DNA of 64,000 nt from Sulfopaludibacter sp035606355 (GTDB taxonomy: Bacteria; Acidobacteriota; Terriglobia; Bryobacterales; Bryobacteraceae): contig DATNFO010000008.1 of NCBI GenBank assembly GCA_035606355.1, positions 79,991 through 143,990 of the forward strand, given 5' to 3'. Shown piece by piece: positions 18,038 through 27,400 of the stretch; position 1 is the stretch's first letter, and each line of letters opens with the position of its first letter. The notes under the pieces were generated by a model. The model had not been told where the DNA came from, ran no database searches, and saw only the letters and a program-made list of their open reading frames with translations. Position numbers and translations under genes: made by a program.

Positions 18038-18126
18038 GAGATCTCCTTACACGGGGGGCGCAAACTGCCTCCCGATTGAAGGAGATTGTAGCAGTTGCGT
18101 ATTTCCAGTACCATAGTGCTCGGAAG

Positions 18127-19152
18127 ATGCCGACGAATACTCCGGCCGCGCCCGTTCGCCTCAAGGACATCGCACGCGACCTCAATGTGTCTGTGATGAC
18201 GGTTTCCAAAGTTGTGCGCGGATGCGCCGACGTAGGCGCGGAAACGCGCAGCCGCGTGCTGGCCCGCATCAAGGAACTGAATTATCAGCCCAACTGGGTG
18301 GCGCGCAGCCTGGCGGCAAGACGCACCTTCATCATTGGACTGGTGGTTCCCGACCTGATGCACTCCTTCTTCGCGGAAATCGCCAAAGGCATCTCGAGTT
18401 CCATCCGCCCGCTCGGTTACGACGTCGTCATTTGCAACTCGGAAGAGAACAGCGAACTGGAAGCCAGCGAGGTGGAACGGTTGTTGGCGCGGCAGGTGGA
18501 CGGCCTCATTCTTGCTTCCGCGCAGCCGCCGGAAAACTCGGAAGTGTTCGAGCGCATCGAGGCGCGCGGCGTTCCTTACGTACTGATCGACCGGCGATTT
18601 CCCAATCGCACCGCGTCCTATGTGGGCGCGGATGACGAAGCGATCGGCCGGATCGCTACCCAGCATCTCATCGACGTGGGCTGCCGCCGGATCGCGCATA
18701 TCGCCGGACCGCACACTACCCCCGGAGTCAACCGGCTGAAGGGATACCGCGGGGCTCTCGCCGACGCGAAAATCGAAGTTCGCGAAGAGTACATCGTACA
18801 TGCAACCGACGACGAAAGCGGGTACCAGGCCACGCGCCAACTTTTGGCGCTGCCCGAACGTCCCGACGGCATCTTCGGATACAACGACCCGGTGGCGGCG
18901 GGAACCTTGAAGGCCGCGCTCGAAGCGCGCATCCGCATTCCGCAAGAGCTGAAGGTGATCGGCGCCGGAAACGTGCATTATTCGGATCTGCTGCGCGTGC
19001 CGCTCTCCACCGTGGACCAGAGCAGCACGCAGATCGGCCAGCAGGCCGCGGATATTCTGCTGAAAGCGATTGGGTCGAAACGCAAGAAGGCGCCGGTTAC
19101 GCTGGTGACGGAGCCGCGCCTGATCGTTCGCGAATCGACTTCGGCCCAGTGA
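18127..19152 (+). CDS. LacI family transcriptional regulator
   Basis: A 341-residue sugar-responsive regulator. The helix-turn-helix and hinge are in residues ~10-60 (VRLKDIARDLNVSVMTVSKV, then NYQPNWVARSLAARRT), followed by a periplasmic-binding-protein-like effector domain (IIGLVVPDLMHSFFAEIAKG, VDGLILASAQPPENSEVFER, GIFGYNDPVAAGTLKAALEA). ATG at 18127 places the HTH at the usual position; 17 upstream in-frame residues are not needed. The last 234 bp are copied about 350 bp downstream. It is divergent from the MoxR operon. Effector unknown. Confidence 0.93.
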   Translation: MPTNTPAAPVRLKDIARDLNVSVMTVSKVVRGCADVGAETRSRVLARIKELNYQPNWVARSLAARRTFIIGLVVPDLMHSFFAEIAKGISSSIRPLGYDVVICNSEENSELEASEVERLLARQVDGLILASAQPPENSEVFERIEARGVPYVLIDRRFPNRTASYVGADDEAIGRIATQHLIDVGCRRIAHIAGPHTTPGVNRLKGYRGALADAKIEVREEYIVHATDDESGYQATRQLLALPERPDGIFGYNDPVAAGTLKAALEARIRIPQELKVIGAGNVHYSDLLRVPLSTVDQSSTQIGQQAADILLKAIGSKRKKAPVTLVTEPRLIVRESTSAQ

Positions 19153-19190
19153 GGCTGGGAGCTCGTCACTCCGGTACTAAGGACATCCTC

Positions 19191-19480
19191 TACCGCTCCC
19201 TTACGGGTTTGTGAAGAAATCCGGCTGCCGTTCTTGTCGCGATCCACTCGCCTTTCGATGCACCTTTTACCGCTTCCTAACGGGATTGTGAAACAATCCG
19301 GCTGTCGCTCTCGTCGCACTTCATCCGCCTTTTCGACACCTTTTACCGCTCCCTTACGGTCACGGCTCCGTTAGCAGAATCAACTAGATACGGAGCCGTG
19401 ACCGTAAGGGAGCGGTAAAAGGTGCCGGGGATCCGAGGCGTTTTGAAGTCGGCATAAGAGCAATTCGATATTTTTTCACA
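19191..19480. repeat. Tandem units and palindromic element, copy A
   Basis: Three successive units beginning taccgctcccttacggg or close variants start at 19191, 19268 and 19344 (periods 77 and 76). The third continues into a perfect 35-bp inverted repeat (19337-19371 with 19390-19424, 18-bp loop) and then a conserved tail ending near 19480 (caattcgatattttttcaca). The same element recurs at 40364-40502 and 52184-52341. A further piece, cctaacggtcgaggctccg, immediately precedes the duplicated lacI end. The region has no plausible gene. Confidence 0.88.
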
Positions 19481-19500
19481 ACCCCTAACGGTCGAGGCTC

Positions 19501-19730
19501 CGCTCGAAGCGCGCATTCCGCAAGAGCTGAAGGTGATCGGCGCCGGAAACGTGCATTATTCGGATCTGCTGCGCGTGCCGCTCTCCACCGTGGACCAGAG
19601 CAGCACGCAGATCGGCCAGCAGGCGGCCGATATTTTGCTGAAAGCGATTGGGTCGAAACGCAAGAAGGCGCCGGTTACGCTGGTGACGGAGCCGCGCCTG
19701 ATCGTTCGCGAATCGACTTCGGCCCAGTAA
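19501..19730 (+). pseudogene. Truncated duplicate of the lacI 3' end
   Basis: Bases 19501-19728 match 18917-19150 of the preceding lacI gene. Differences are a 6-bp in-frame deletion (ARIRIP becomes ARIP) and three clustered substitutions near 19625-19636 that are all synonymous (A-A-D-I-L in both). Similarity stops exactly in the stop codon (TGA in the full gene, TAA here). The fragment encodes the last ~75 residues of the effector domain and lacks any DNA-binding region. A GTG at 19533 could start a 65-residue peptide, but no ribosome site supports it. Most simply it is the remnant of a tandem paralogue or of a duplication that came with the adjoining repeat. Confidence 0.85.
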
Positions 19731-19778
19731 CGGACAACGTACTCCGAAATCGGCTAGACTGGAACCGGAGCCGATGTG

Positions 19779-19862
19779 ATGGATGTACCCGAAATCCTGA
19801 TTGCGATTGGAATCCTGGCCTGCATCGCGTGGGCTATTTACAATCGCGTTCACCAGCACTAG
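19779..19862 (+). CDS. Possible 27-residue single-pass membrane peptide
   Basis: ATG at 19779 opens a 27-codon frame ending TAG at 19860-19862: the peptide starts MDVPEILIAIGILACIAWAI and ends YNRVHQH, i.e. one membrane helix with a short basic tail. GGAG at 19767-19770 is eight bases from the start, a proper ribosome site. The gene would end 10 bp before the end of the convergent LuxR-type regulator. Too short for statistical coding evidence; the ribosome site and clean helix are the only support. Confidence 0.45.
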   Translation: MDVPEILIAIGILACIAWAIYNRVHQH

Positions 19863-19872
19863 CGATTGTGAG

Positions 19873-20523
19873 CTACGGCCGCGTTGTGCCGAGCGAGCTC
19901 TCGAGCGCTATGCGCACCAACTGGCTGCGCGTGCGCACTCGCATTTTCTGAAAGAGCTGCTGCAGGGTAGCTTTGACGGCGCTTTCGCTGACTCCGAGCT
20001 GCGAGGCGATTTCCTTATTGGTGAGACCTTCGAACAACCCACGGAGCACCTGCTGTTCCCTATCCGTCAGCAGCTTGCGAAAGTCCGGCGCCGGCCGCGC
20101 CGATGCTCCGTCCACCAGCATATGGATGACTTTCTGATCCACCCACATCTCGCCCGCGGCCACTAACCGGATCGCCTGCGCCAGCAATCCCGGAGTGTTG
20201 TGCTTCAGAAAAATACCCGAGGCGCCCATTTTCAGCGCCGCCGACGATTCGGCGGTGTTCATCCCCGCCGTCACCATCAACACTTTTCCCCGATACCCCG
20301 CCTCGCTCGCTGCGGCGATGAAACGCGTTCCCCGATCCTCGCCCAAGTCATAATCCAGCAGCACGACATCCACCGGGGACTTCACCAATTCCCGCAAAGC
20401 CTCCTCCATATCGCCGCAATGGGCGGCCATTTCGAAATCGGGCTCCGTCGCCAGCAGGCGCGCCAGGCTCTCGCGAAACAGCACGTGGTCGTCAACGAGC
20501 AACAGTCTGATTTTGTTTGCCAT
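19873..20523 (-). CDS. LuxR/NarL family response regulator
   Basis: A 216-residue two-component regulator. The receiver domain (residues 1-~120) has the acidic pair in LLLVDDHVLF and the phospho-acceptor Asp in VDVVLLDYDLGEDRG, and FLKHNTPGLLAQAIR near its end carries the conserved Lys. The C-terminal LuxR-type HTH is LTDREQQVLRGLFEGLTNKE followed by IASQLGVSESAVKATLQQLF. The gene overlaps the end of the histidine kinase gene by 32 bp, so the two proteins are almost certainly partners. DNA target unknown; the divergent metal-efflux operon is an obvious candidate. Confidence 0.93.
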   Translation of the reverse strand: MANKIRLLLVDDHVLFRESLARLLATEPDFEMAAHCGDMEEALRELVKSPVDVVLLDYDLGEDRGTRFIAAASEAGYRGKVLMVTAGMNTAESSAALKMGASGIFLKHNTPGLLAQAIRLVAAGEMWVDQKVIHMLVDGASARPAPDFRKLLTDREQQVLRGLFEGLTNKEIASQLGVSESAVKATLQQLFQKMRVRTRSQLVRIALESSLGTTRP

Positions 20524-21928
20524 GGCGTGGGCTGTCGCGAACTTCGGGGTCGCGCGGACCGGCGGCGTTCAGGTCTATGATGAACGCGCAACCCGGCGCG
20601 GAAGGGTCGTAGCGAAGATCGGCGTGAAAGCTGCGCGCAAACGCGCGAGAGAGAAACAGGCCCAAGCCGGTGGACTCGGCGCCCTTTTGGAACGGCTGAA
20701 AGAGTTTGCCCGGGGTTTCGATGCCGGGGCCGGTATCGGCTACGCGCACCGAGACGGAACCGCTACGGAGCGACACGGAAATATCGATGCGCTTCATCTC
20801 CGAGCTCTCCAGCGCGCGCACGCTGTTCTTGGTGAGATTGAGCAGCACTTGCATGAGGCGGTGGCGGTCTGCCCAAACCGCCGGAGTGCGCGGAGGCACG
20901 TGCCAGGAAGTGACGATCCCCGCTTCTTCGCAGACGGGCTCAAGAACGATGCGGAGATCTTCGATGATTTCGCGCAGGTCCACCGGACCCGCCTCGCTAG
21001 CTCCCGCGCTCTGCTTCAACTCCATCGAGGCGATTTTGTTCAGCGTCTCCACCAGCGAACCCAGTGCATCGAAATCCTTGTTCGCCTGCAGCGTGCCGCC
21101 GCGCGCCAGGTTCTCATAAATGACTCCGATGGCGCCGCAGACGTTGCGCACCTCGTGGGAGACGGCGCCCACGAGAATGCGCGAGCCCGCCATGAGCTGC
21201 TCCAGATTGCTCTCTTCGCGCTCGCGGAGTTCTTCGCTGCTATCCACCACCAGCGCGGCCAGGCGGGGGCCCGACGCGGTCTTGTAAGTCGAAAAGAACA
21301 CGTTCGCGATGAACACTTCGCCGTTTTCGCGCTCGCCCCGGCACTCCATTTCGGTATGGAAGGAATGCGCGCCCTCTTCGAGCGGCACGCGCCCCAGCGC
21401 GGGGACGTAGCGGGTGATACTGCGGCCGGCGAAGGTCCCCGCCGGAATATCGAAAAGCCGGTGCGCCGCCGAATTCGCGAGAATCACGTGACCATCGCCA
21501 TCGGCCGTCAGAATTGCCACCGGACTGCTGGAAATCAGAAACTCGAGTTGTTCCTCGGCGGCGCGGCGCGCGCGTGATTCGCGCTCCAGCCGCTGCACGT
21601 TTTCCACTTCGGTTCTGCGGCTGCGCGTCAACTCGAAGGCGAACAGGCCGGTGCCGGCGAGCGCCGCGAAAACCAGAATATCCTGCGGCAAAGAGACGGT
21701 CGCCGAAAACGAGTACGGGTCAAACAGATCCGCCAGCAGAGTGCACAATAGCGCCGTGCAAACCACCTGCCACCGCTCGAGAACGGTGCCGACCAGCAGC
21801 ACGGGAAAGAGATACAGAAAGCCGAAGGCGATCGGCGCATCGACCCGCCAGTCCATGGCTGCGATCGCTACCGTCAGCGCGGCAGCCGCCCAGATGCGCC
21901 GGCGGCTGCTCGAAAACGCAAAATTCAT
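20492..21928 (-). CDS. PAS-domain sensor histidine kinase
   Basis: A 478-residue sensor kinase. About four hydrophobic helices lie in residues ~8-100 (AIAFGFLYLFPVLLVGTVLE-like), then a coiled segment, a PAS domain (LEFLISSSPVAILTADGDGH to ~230), the phospho-acceptor His in VGAVSHEVRNVCGAIGVIYE, and an ATPase domain with LLNLTKNSVRALE, VRVADTGPGIE and STGLGLFLSRAFA. The ATG at 21928 is preferred to one 39 bp upstream because it leaves a normal N-terminus before the first helix. Membrane helices without a large periplasmic loop suggest sensing within the membrane or by the PAS domain. Confidence 0.9.
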   Translation of the reverse strand: MNFAFSSSRRRIWAAAALTVAIAAMDWRVDAPIAFGFLYLFPVLLVGTVLERWQVVCTALLCTLLADLFDPYSFSATVSLPQDILVFAALAGTGLFAFELTRSRRTEVENVQRLERESRARRAAEEQLEFLISSSPVAILTADGDGHVILANSAAHRLFDIPAGTFAGRSITRYVPALGRVPLEEGAHSFHTEMECRGERENGEVFIANVFFSTYKTASGPRLAALVVDSSEELREREESNLEQLMAGSRILVGAVSHEVRNVCGAIGVIYENLARGGTLQANKDFDALGSLVETLNKIASMELKQSAGASEAGPVDLREIIEDLRIVLEPVCEEAGIVTSWHVPPRTPAVWADRHRLMQVLLNLTKNSVRALESSEMKRIDISVSLRSGSVSVRVADTGPGIETPGKLFQPFQKGAESTGLGLFLSRAFARSFHADLRYDPSAPGCAFIIDLNAAGPRDPEVRDSPRHGKQNQTVAR

Positions 21929-21984
21929 GCGTGAGTAGCCCCTGCTGAATTGTAGGAACAAATGCACGATTCGGCCAAGCCTTC

Positions 21985-22022
21985 CGCCTGAAAGATAGGT
22001 TCGCGTCGCCTGAAAGATAGGT
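21985..22022. promoter_or_regulatory. Direct repeat, possible operator between kinase and efflux operon
   Basis: The 16-mer cgcctgaaagataggt occurs at 21985-22000 and again at 22007-22022, exactly 22 bp apart (about two helical turns) in the 157-bp gap between two divergent transcription units. Spacing on one DNA face suits two regulator subunits. No protein can be named as the binder; the adjacent LuxR-type regulator is the natural candidate. Confidence 0.5.
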
Positions 22023-22085
22023 GGCCGGCACCAATACCCGGTCGCTAGATTCAGAGTAACAGGAGAGTTTTCCGTTCACCGAAAC

Positions 22086-23333
22086 ATGAGGTGTTGCTAC
22101 GTCTTGCAGGTTGCACTTTTCGCCGCGTACCCTGCCGCCGGGCAAACTGCGCTCACGTGGGAGCAGGTGAAGACGCGGTTTGAGTCCGGCAACCCCACGA
22201 TGATCGCCGCTCACTTGAACGTGCAGGAATCGAAAGCGCAGGAGGTGACCGCATACCTGCGCCCGAACCCCAACGCGACTGTCCTCATCGATCAGCTCGA
22301 TCCTTTCAGCGGGAATCCGTACCGCCCGTTCGGCAACGCGCTGCCGTTGATCTCCATGGATTACCTGCATGAGCGGCAGCACAAGCGCGAACTTCGCCTG
22401 GAAAGCGCGCAGCAAGGCACGGCCATTGCGCAATCGCAGGCGGCCGACACGGAACGTACCCTGCTTTTCAACCTGCGCTCCGCGTTCGTGCAGACGCTGC
22501 AGGCAAAGGCGCTGCTCGCCAGCGCACAGGAGAACCTGGATTACTTCGACCGGCAGCTTTCGATCAATCAAGACCGCTATCGTGCGGGCGACATTGCGCG
22601 CGTGGACCTCGATCGAGTTCTGTTACAGCGCGTGCAATACCAGAGCGATTTCGAATCCGCGCAAGTGAATCTGCGCACGGCTAAGATCACGCTGCTCACC
22701 TTGCTGAACGATCGCACGCAGCTCGACGCTTTCGATGTTACGGGCAACTACGATTTCTCCGCCGCCGTGCCGCCGCTGAGCACGTTCCGCGACACCGCCC
22801 TCGCCAATCGCCCCGATCTGCAGGCGGCAATCCAAACGATACGCAAGGCCGAAGTGGACCACCGGCTCGCGGTTGCGAACGGGTCCACGGACCCCACCAT
22901 CGGCGTCGACTTCGGCCGCAATCCTCCGATCCCCGTCTACATGGGTGTAAGCGTGAGCATCCCGGTGCGCATCTTCGACCGCAATCAAGGGGAGAAGGCG
23001 CGCACGCAGATCGATATCGCGCATGCCGAGCGCGAGCGGCAGGCGACGGAAGCGCAGGTTTTCGGCGACGTGGACTCCGCGTATTACACGCTGCTCAGCG
23101 CGCTCAACCTCTTAAAACCGTATCGCGCGCCGGATGGCTATCTGGCCACCGCCGGCCGCATCCGCGACACCATCTCTTTTTCCTATCAGCACGGGCAGGC
23201 CGCGCTGGTGGACTACCTGGACGCGCAGCGCGAGTACCGCGCCACGCAGGTAGCTTATATCAACCTGATCGCTTCTTACCTGACCGCCGCGGGACAGTTG
23301 AATCTCGCGGCCGGCCGCGAGGTTATTCCATGA
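22086..23333 (+). CDS. TolC family outer-membrane efflux protein
   Basis: A 415-residue outer-membrane channel subunit of the CusC/CzcC type. After a signal peptide (ending AAGQ), the two repeats of the OEP family are visible: helical segments such as NLRSAFVQTLQAKALLASAQ and YRAGDIARVDLDRVLLQRVQ, then FSYQHGQAALVDYLDAQREY and ATQVAYINLIASYLTAAGQL. First gene of a three-gene efflux operon; its stop overlaps the adaptor start (ATGA). The AGGAG at 22061 is 20 bp from the ATG, unusually far, but no other in-frame start lies closer. Confidence 0.92.
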   Translation: MRCCYVLQVALFAAYPAAGQTALTWEQVKTRFESGNPTMIAAHLNVQESKAQEVTAYLRPNPNATVLIDQLDPFSGNPYRPFGNALPLISMDYLHERQHKRELRLESAQQGTAIAQSQAADTERTLLFNLRSAFVQTLQAKALLASAQENLDYFDRQLSINQDRYRAGDIARVDLDRVLLQRVQYQSDFESAQVNLRTAKITLLTLLNDRTQLDAFDVTGNYDFSAAVPPLSTFRDTALANRPDLQAAIQTIRKAEVDHRLAVANGSTDPTIGVDFGRNPPIPVYMGVSVSIPVRIFDRNQGEKARTQIDIAHAERERQATEAQVFGDVDSAYYTLLSALNLLKPYRAPDGYLATAGRIRDTISFSYQHGQAALVDYLDAQREYRATQVAYINLIASYLTAAGQLNLAAGREVIP

Positions 23334-24469
23334 ATCGCAGTATGCTCCTGGGCGCCGTGTGCCTGGCCGCTGCCGCCTGCCTGGCAGGCTGCGGAGCCAA
23401 GGGCGAAACGGCCGACCCAAAGGCCGAAGCGCCGCCGCCCGCGCAGGTGGTGCAGGAAGGCGGCTCGGACATTGTCAAGGTCGATAAGCCTGGCCAGTTT
23501 TCGCTGGCGACTGCCACAGAGTACGCGGCAGTGCCCGAGTTGCGGGCAACGGGCGCGGTCGCCGTGGATGTATCGCGCAACGTCCCGGTGGTTTCCCTCG
23601 CCTCCGGCCGTATTCTCGAAGTGCACGCGCGCCTCGGCGATAGCGTGACCAAGGGCCAGTTGCTGATGCGCGTGCAGAGCAACGATCTCGCCCAGGCATT
23701 TTCGGACTACCGCCAGGCCGGCGCCGACGAAACTCTCACGCGCGCGCAACTGGATCGCGCCAAACTGCTTTATGACAAAGGGGCGATCGCACAGAAAGAC
23801 GTCGAAATCGCCGAAGACGCGAATGCGAAGGCCAAGATCGCCGTGCTCACCGCCCAAGAGCATTTGCGCGTTCTGGGCGCGGATAAGGATCGCCCGAGCA
23901 GCATTGTAGACGTCACGGCGCCGATTTCCGGCGTCATCACAGACCAGCAGGTCACCGCCGCCGCCGGCACGCAGGGGCTCGCCTCGCCGAGCGCATTCAC
24001 GATCTCCGATCTTTCGCAGGTGTGGATCCTTTGCGACGTTTACGAAAACGATCTTCACTTCGTGCGCACCGGCGAGACCGCCGAAGTGCACCCGAATGCG
24101 TATCCATCCATGGTGCTGAGAGGCCGCATCGATAACATCGGCCCGATTCTCGACCCTAACCTGCGCACCGCGAAGGTGCGTTTGCAGGTTGCCAACCCGT
24201 CACATGCGCTGCGCGTCGGCATGTTCGTCACGGCGACGTTTCGCGGGGAAAAGAAAGCGGCGCACGCCGTTGTGCCTGCTTCCGCCGTGCTGCACCTGCA
24301 CGACCGGGATTGGGTGTATATGCCGGTGAACGGGACGGAGTTCCGGCGCGTCCCGGTGGTGGGCGGCAACATGGTACCACCCGGCCTGCAGGAGATTGTG
24401 TCGGGCCTGCTGCCCGGCGACAAGGTAGTGGCGAACGCGCTGGTGCTGCAGAACACGAGCGAACAATGA
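23330..24469 (+). CDS. RND efflux periplasmic adaptor lipoprotein (CusB/CzcB type)
   Basis: A 379-residue membrane-fusion protein linking the inner-membrane pump to the TolC-like channel. The lipobox LAGC at residues ~18-21 predicts a lipoprotein. The biotinyl-lipoyl-like and hairpin regions are visible (VVSLASGRILEVHARLGDSV, LLMRVQSNDLAQAFSDYRQA), followed by the beta-barrel domain (VWILCDVYENDLHFVRTGET, ALRVGMFVTATFRG). The family exports heavy-metal cations. Both ends overlap neighbours by four bases (ATGA), so the three components are probably translated together. Confidence 0.93.
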   Translation: MNRSMLLGAVCLAAAACLAGCGAKGETADPKAEAPPPAQVVQEGGSDIVKVDKPGQFSLATATEYAAVPELRATGAVAVDVSRNVPVVSLASGRILEVHARLGDSVTKGQLLMRVQSNDLAQAFSDYRQAGADETLTRAQLDRAKLLYDKGAIAQKDVEIAEDANAKAKIAVLTAQEHLRVLGADKDRPSSIVDVTAPISGVITDQQVTAAAGTQGLASPSAFTISDLSQVWILCDVYENDLHFVRTGETAEVHPNAYPSMVLRGRIDNIGPILDPNLRTAKVRLQVANPSHALRVGMFVTATFRGEKKAAHAVVPASAVLHLHDRDWVYMPVNGTEFRRVPVVGGNMVPPGLQEIVSGLLPGDKVVANALVLQNTSEQ

Positions 24470-27400
24470 TCCGCGGGCTCATCGATTTCGCTCTCAATAA
24501 CCGCTTTCTGGTTACGCTTGCCGCACTGCTGCTGCTGGTGTGGGGCGCTATTTCCTTTCATAATCTGCCGGTCGAGGCGTATCCCGACGTGGCCAACAAC
24601 TACGTCCAGATCATCACGCAGTGGCCCGGCCGGGCAGCGGAAGAGGTGGAGCAACAGGTCACGATTCCGATCGAAATCGTGATGAACGGCATTCCGCACC
24701 TGGAACATTTGCGCTCCACGTCGCTGTTCGGACTCTCCAGCCTGATGCTGATCTTCGACGACGAATCCAGCAACGATTGGAACCGGCAGAAGGTGCTGGA
24801 GCGGCTGTCACAACTGAATCTGCCCTCCGGATTGCAGCCGCAGATCGGCTCCGATTACAGTCCCGTCGGCCAGATCTATTGGTACACGCTGAAGAGCACC
24901 AATCCGAATTACGACATTATGGCGCTCAAGTCGATTGAGGATTGGACGCTCGAAAAGCAGTTCAAGAGCGTGCCGAACGTGGTGGATGTGGTGAGCTTCG
25001 GCGGCTCCACGCGCGAATACCAGGTGGCAATCGACCCCGACCGGCTGGTTGCATACGGGCTCAGCATCGGCCAGGTGGAGCAGCAACTGGCGAACAACAA
25101 CGTGAACGCGGGAGGCAGCTTCGTCGAAGCCGGACTTCAGCAGATCAACGTGCGCGCCGTTGGCCTGATCCGCACCGTACACGATATCGAAGAGACCGTG
25201 GTGAAGACGCAGAACGGCACGCCGGTGCGCATCAAGGATATCGGCGAGGTGAGGCAGGGCGCGCGCATTCGCCTGGGGCAGATTGGCCGCGCCATCCACC
25301 GCGCGGACGGCAAGATCATCGATAACCCCGATGTGGTGGAGGGCATCGTGCTCTTGCGAAAGGGCGCGAACTCCGACGAAACGCTGGAGGCCATTCACGC
25401 GAAAGTGGACGAGCTGAACAACCACATTCTGCCGCCGGGCGTAAAGATTGCACCGCACCTTGACCGCAGCGTGCTGGTGCACTTCACCACTCACACGGTG
25501 CTGCATAACCTGATCGAAGGCATCATTCTGGTCGCGCTGATTCTTTTCCTGTTTTTGGGCAATGCACGCGGCGCTTTCATTGTGGCGCTCACGATTCCGT
25601 TCTCGCTGCTGTTTGCCTCCATTTGTCTAAGCCTGGAACATATCCCTGCGAACCTGCTCTCGCTGGGCGCGCTGGATTTCGGCATGGTGGTGGAAGGCGC
25701 GGTGGTCATGGTGGAGAACATCGTGCGCTACCTGGGCCATCAGCGCGACCCTTCGTCAAATCTGACGCCTATCCGCGAAGCCGCGCATGAAGTGCAGCGG
25801 CCGGTGTTCTATTCCATCGGCATCATCATCACGGCGTACCTGCCCATCTTCACGCTGCAGCGCGTGGAGGGCCGCCTTTTCAAGCCGATGGCGTGGACGG
25901 TTTCTTTCGCGCTGCTCGGCTCGCTTTTGTTTTCGCTCTTGATCGCTCCCGTGCTGTCCAGTTTCTTTTTCGGCGGGAACGTGCGCGAGTGGCACAACCC
26001 GGTACTCGAAGCGATCATCCGCGGATATCGCATGGCGCTGCGCACGGCGATTCGCATGCGTTGGGTGACGGTGGGAGTAGCGGCGGGTGCGCTCGCCGTC
26101 TCGGTTTATCTGATGATGAGCGGGATCATCGGGTCCGAGTTCCTTCCGCACCTCGACGAAGGCGCGATCTGGGCGCGCGCCACGCTGGCGCCCAGCACCG
26201 GTCCGACGGAAGGCGCGCGCGTGATGAATCAGGCGCGCGTGATTCTCGCGTCTTTTCCCGAGGTCAAGCAAGTGATCAGCCAGTTGGGACGGCCCGACGA
26301 CGGCACCGACACCACGGGCTTCTTCAACACCGAGTATTACGTGGATCTCAAGGAGAAGAGCGAGTGGCGGCCCGTATTTCACGAAAACAAAGAAGCTCTG
26401 GTGGCGGCGATGGATCGCGAGCTGGAGAAGGCGCCCGGCGCGTTGTGGAACTTTTCGCAGCCGATTGCCGACAACATGGAAGAGGCGGTCAGCGGCGTCA
26501 AGGGACAGCTCGCCATCAAGATTTACGGCGACGACTTGAAGACCCTCGAAGCCAAGGGCGACGAGATTGTGAATGTGCTGAAGACCGTGAACGGCATCGC
26601 CGACCTGGGCCTCTTCCGCGTGATCGGGCAGCCCAACCTGGAATTTCACGTGGACCGGGAAGCCGCCGCGCGGTACGGCATCAACGTCACCGATGTGCAG
26701 GACGCAATCGAGACGGCGGTGGGCGGCAAGGCAGTTTCGCAGGTGCTCGAAGGCGAGCAGCGCTACGATCTGGTGGCGCGATACGAGGCGCCGTATCGCA
26801 CGACGAAGGAAGCGATCGAGAACATTCGCCTGGTGGCGCCCGGCGGCGAGCGCGTTTCACTCGCTCAGTTGTGCAACGTGAAGGTGCTCGACGGCGCTTC
26901 GGAGATCTATCGCGAAGGCAACTCGCGCTACGTCGCCATCAAGTACAGCGTGCCGGTCCGCGACCTTGGCAGCACGGTGGAAGAGGCCATGCACAAGGTG
27001 GCGGCGCAGGTGAAGCTGCCGGTGGGCTATCACATTGACTGGGCGGGCGAATATGAAAGCCAGAAGCGCTCGCAGAAGCGGCTCGCCATCGTGGTGCCGA
27101 TCACCATGCTGGTCATCTGCGTCATTCTCTTCACGATGTTCAAGTCCGCGAAGTGGGTGCTGCTGATTCTCGGCAATGTGGCGATGGCGCCGATCGGCGG
27201 ATTACTGGCGCTGCTGCTCACGCACACGCATTTCAGCGTCTCGAGCGGCATCGGATTTCTGGCATTGTTCGGCGTCGCAGTGCAGACCGGCGTCATCATG
27301 CTGGAATACATCAACCAGCTTCGAGCGCGCGGCGAAAGCATTCTGGACGCGGCGATCGACGGCTCGGTGCAGCGGCTTCGTCCGATCATGATGACGATGC

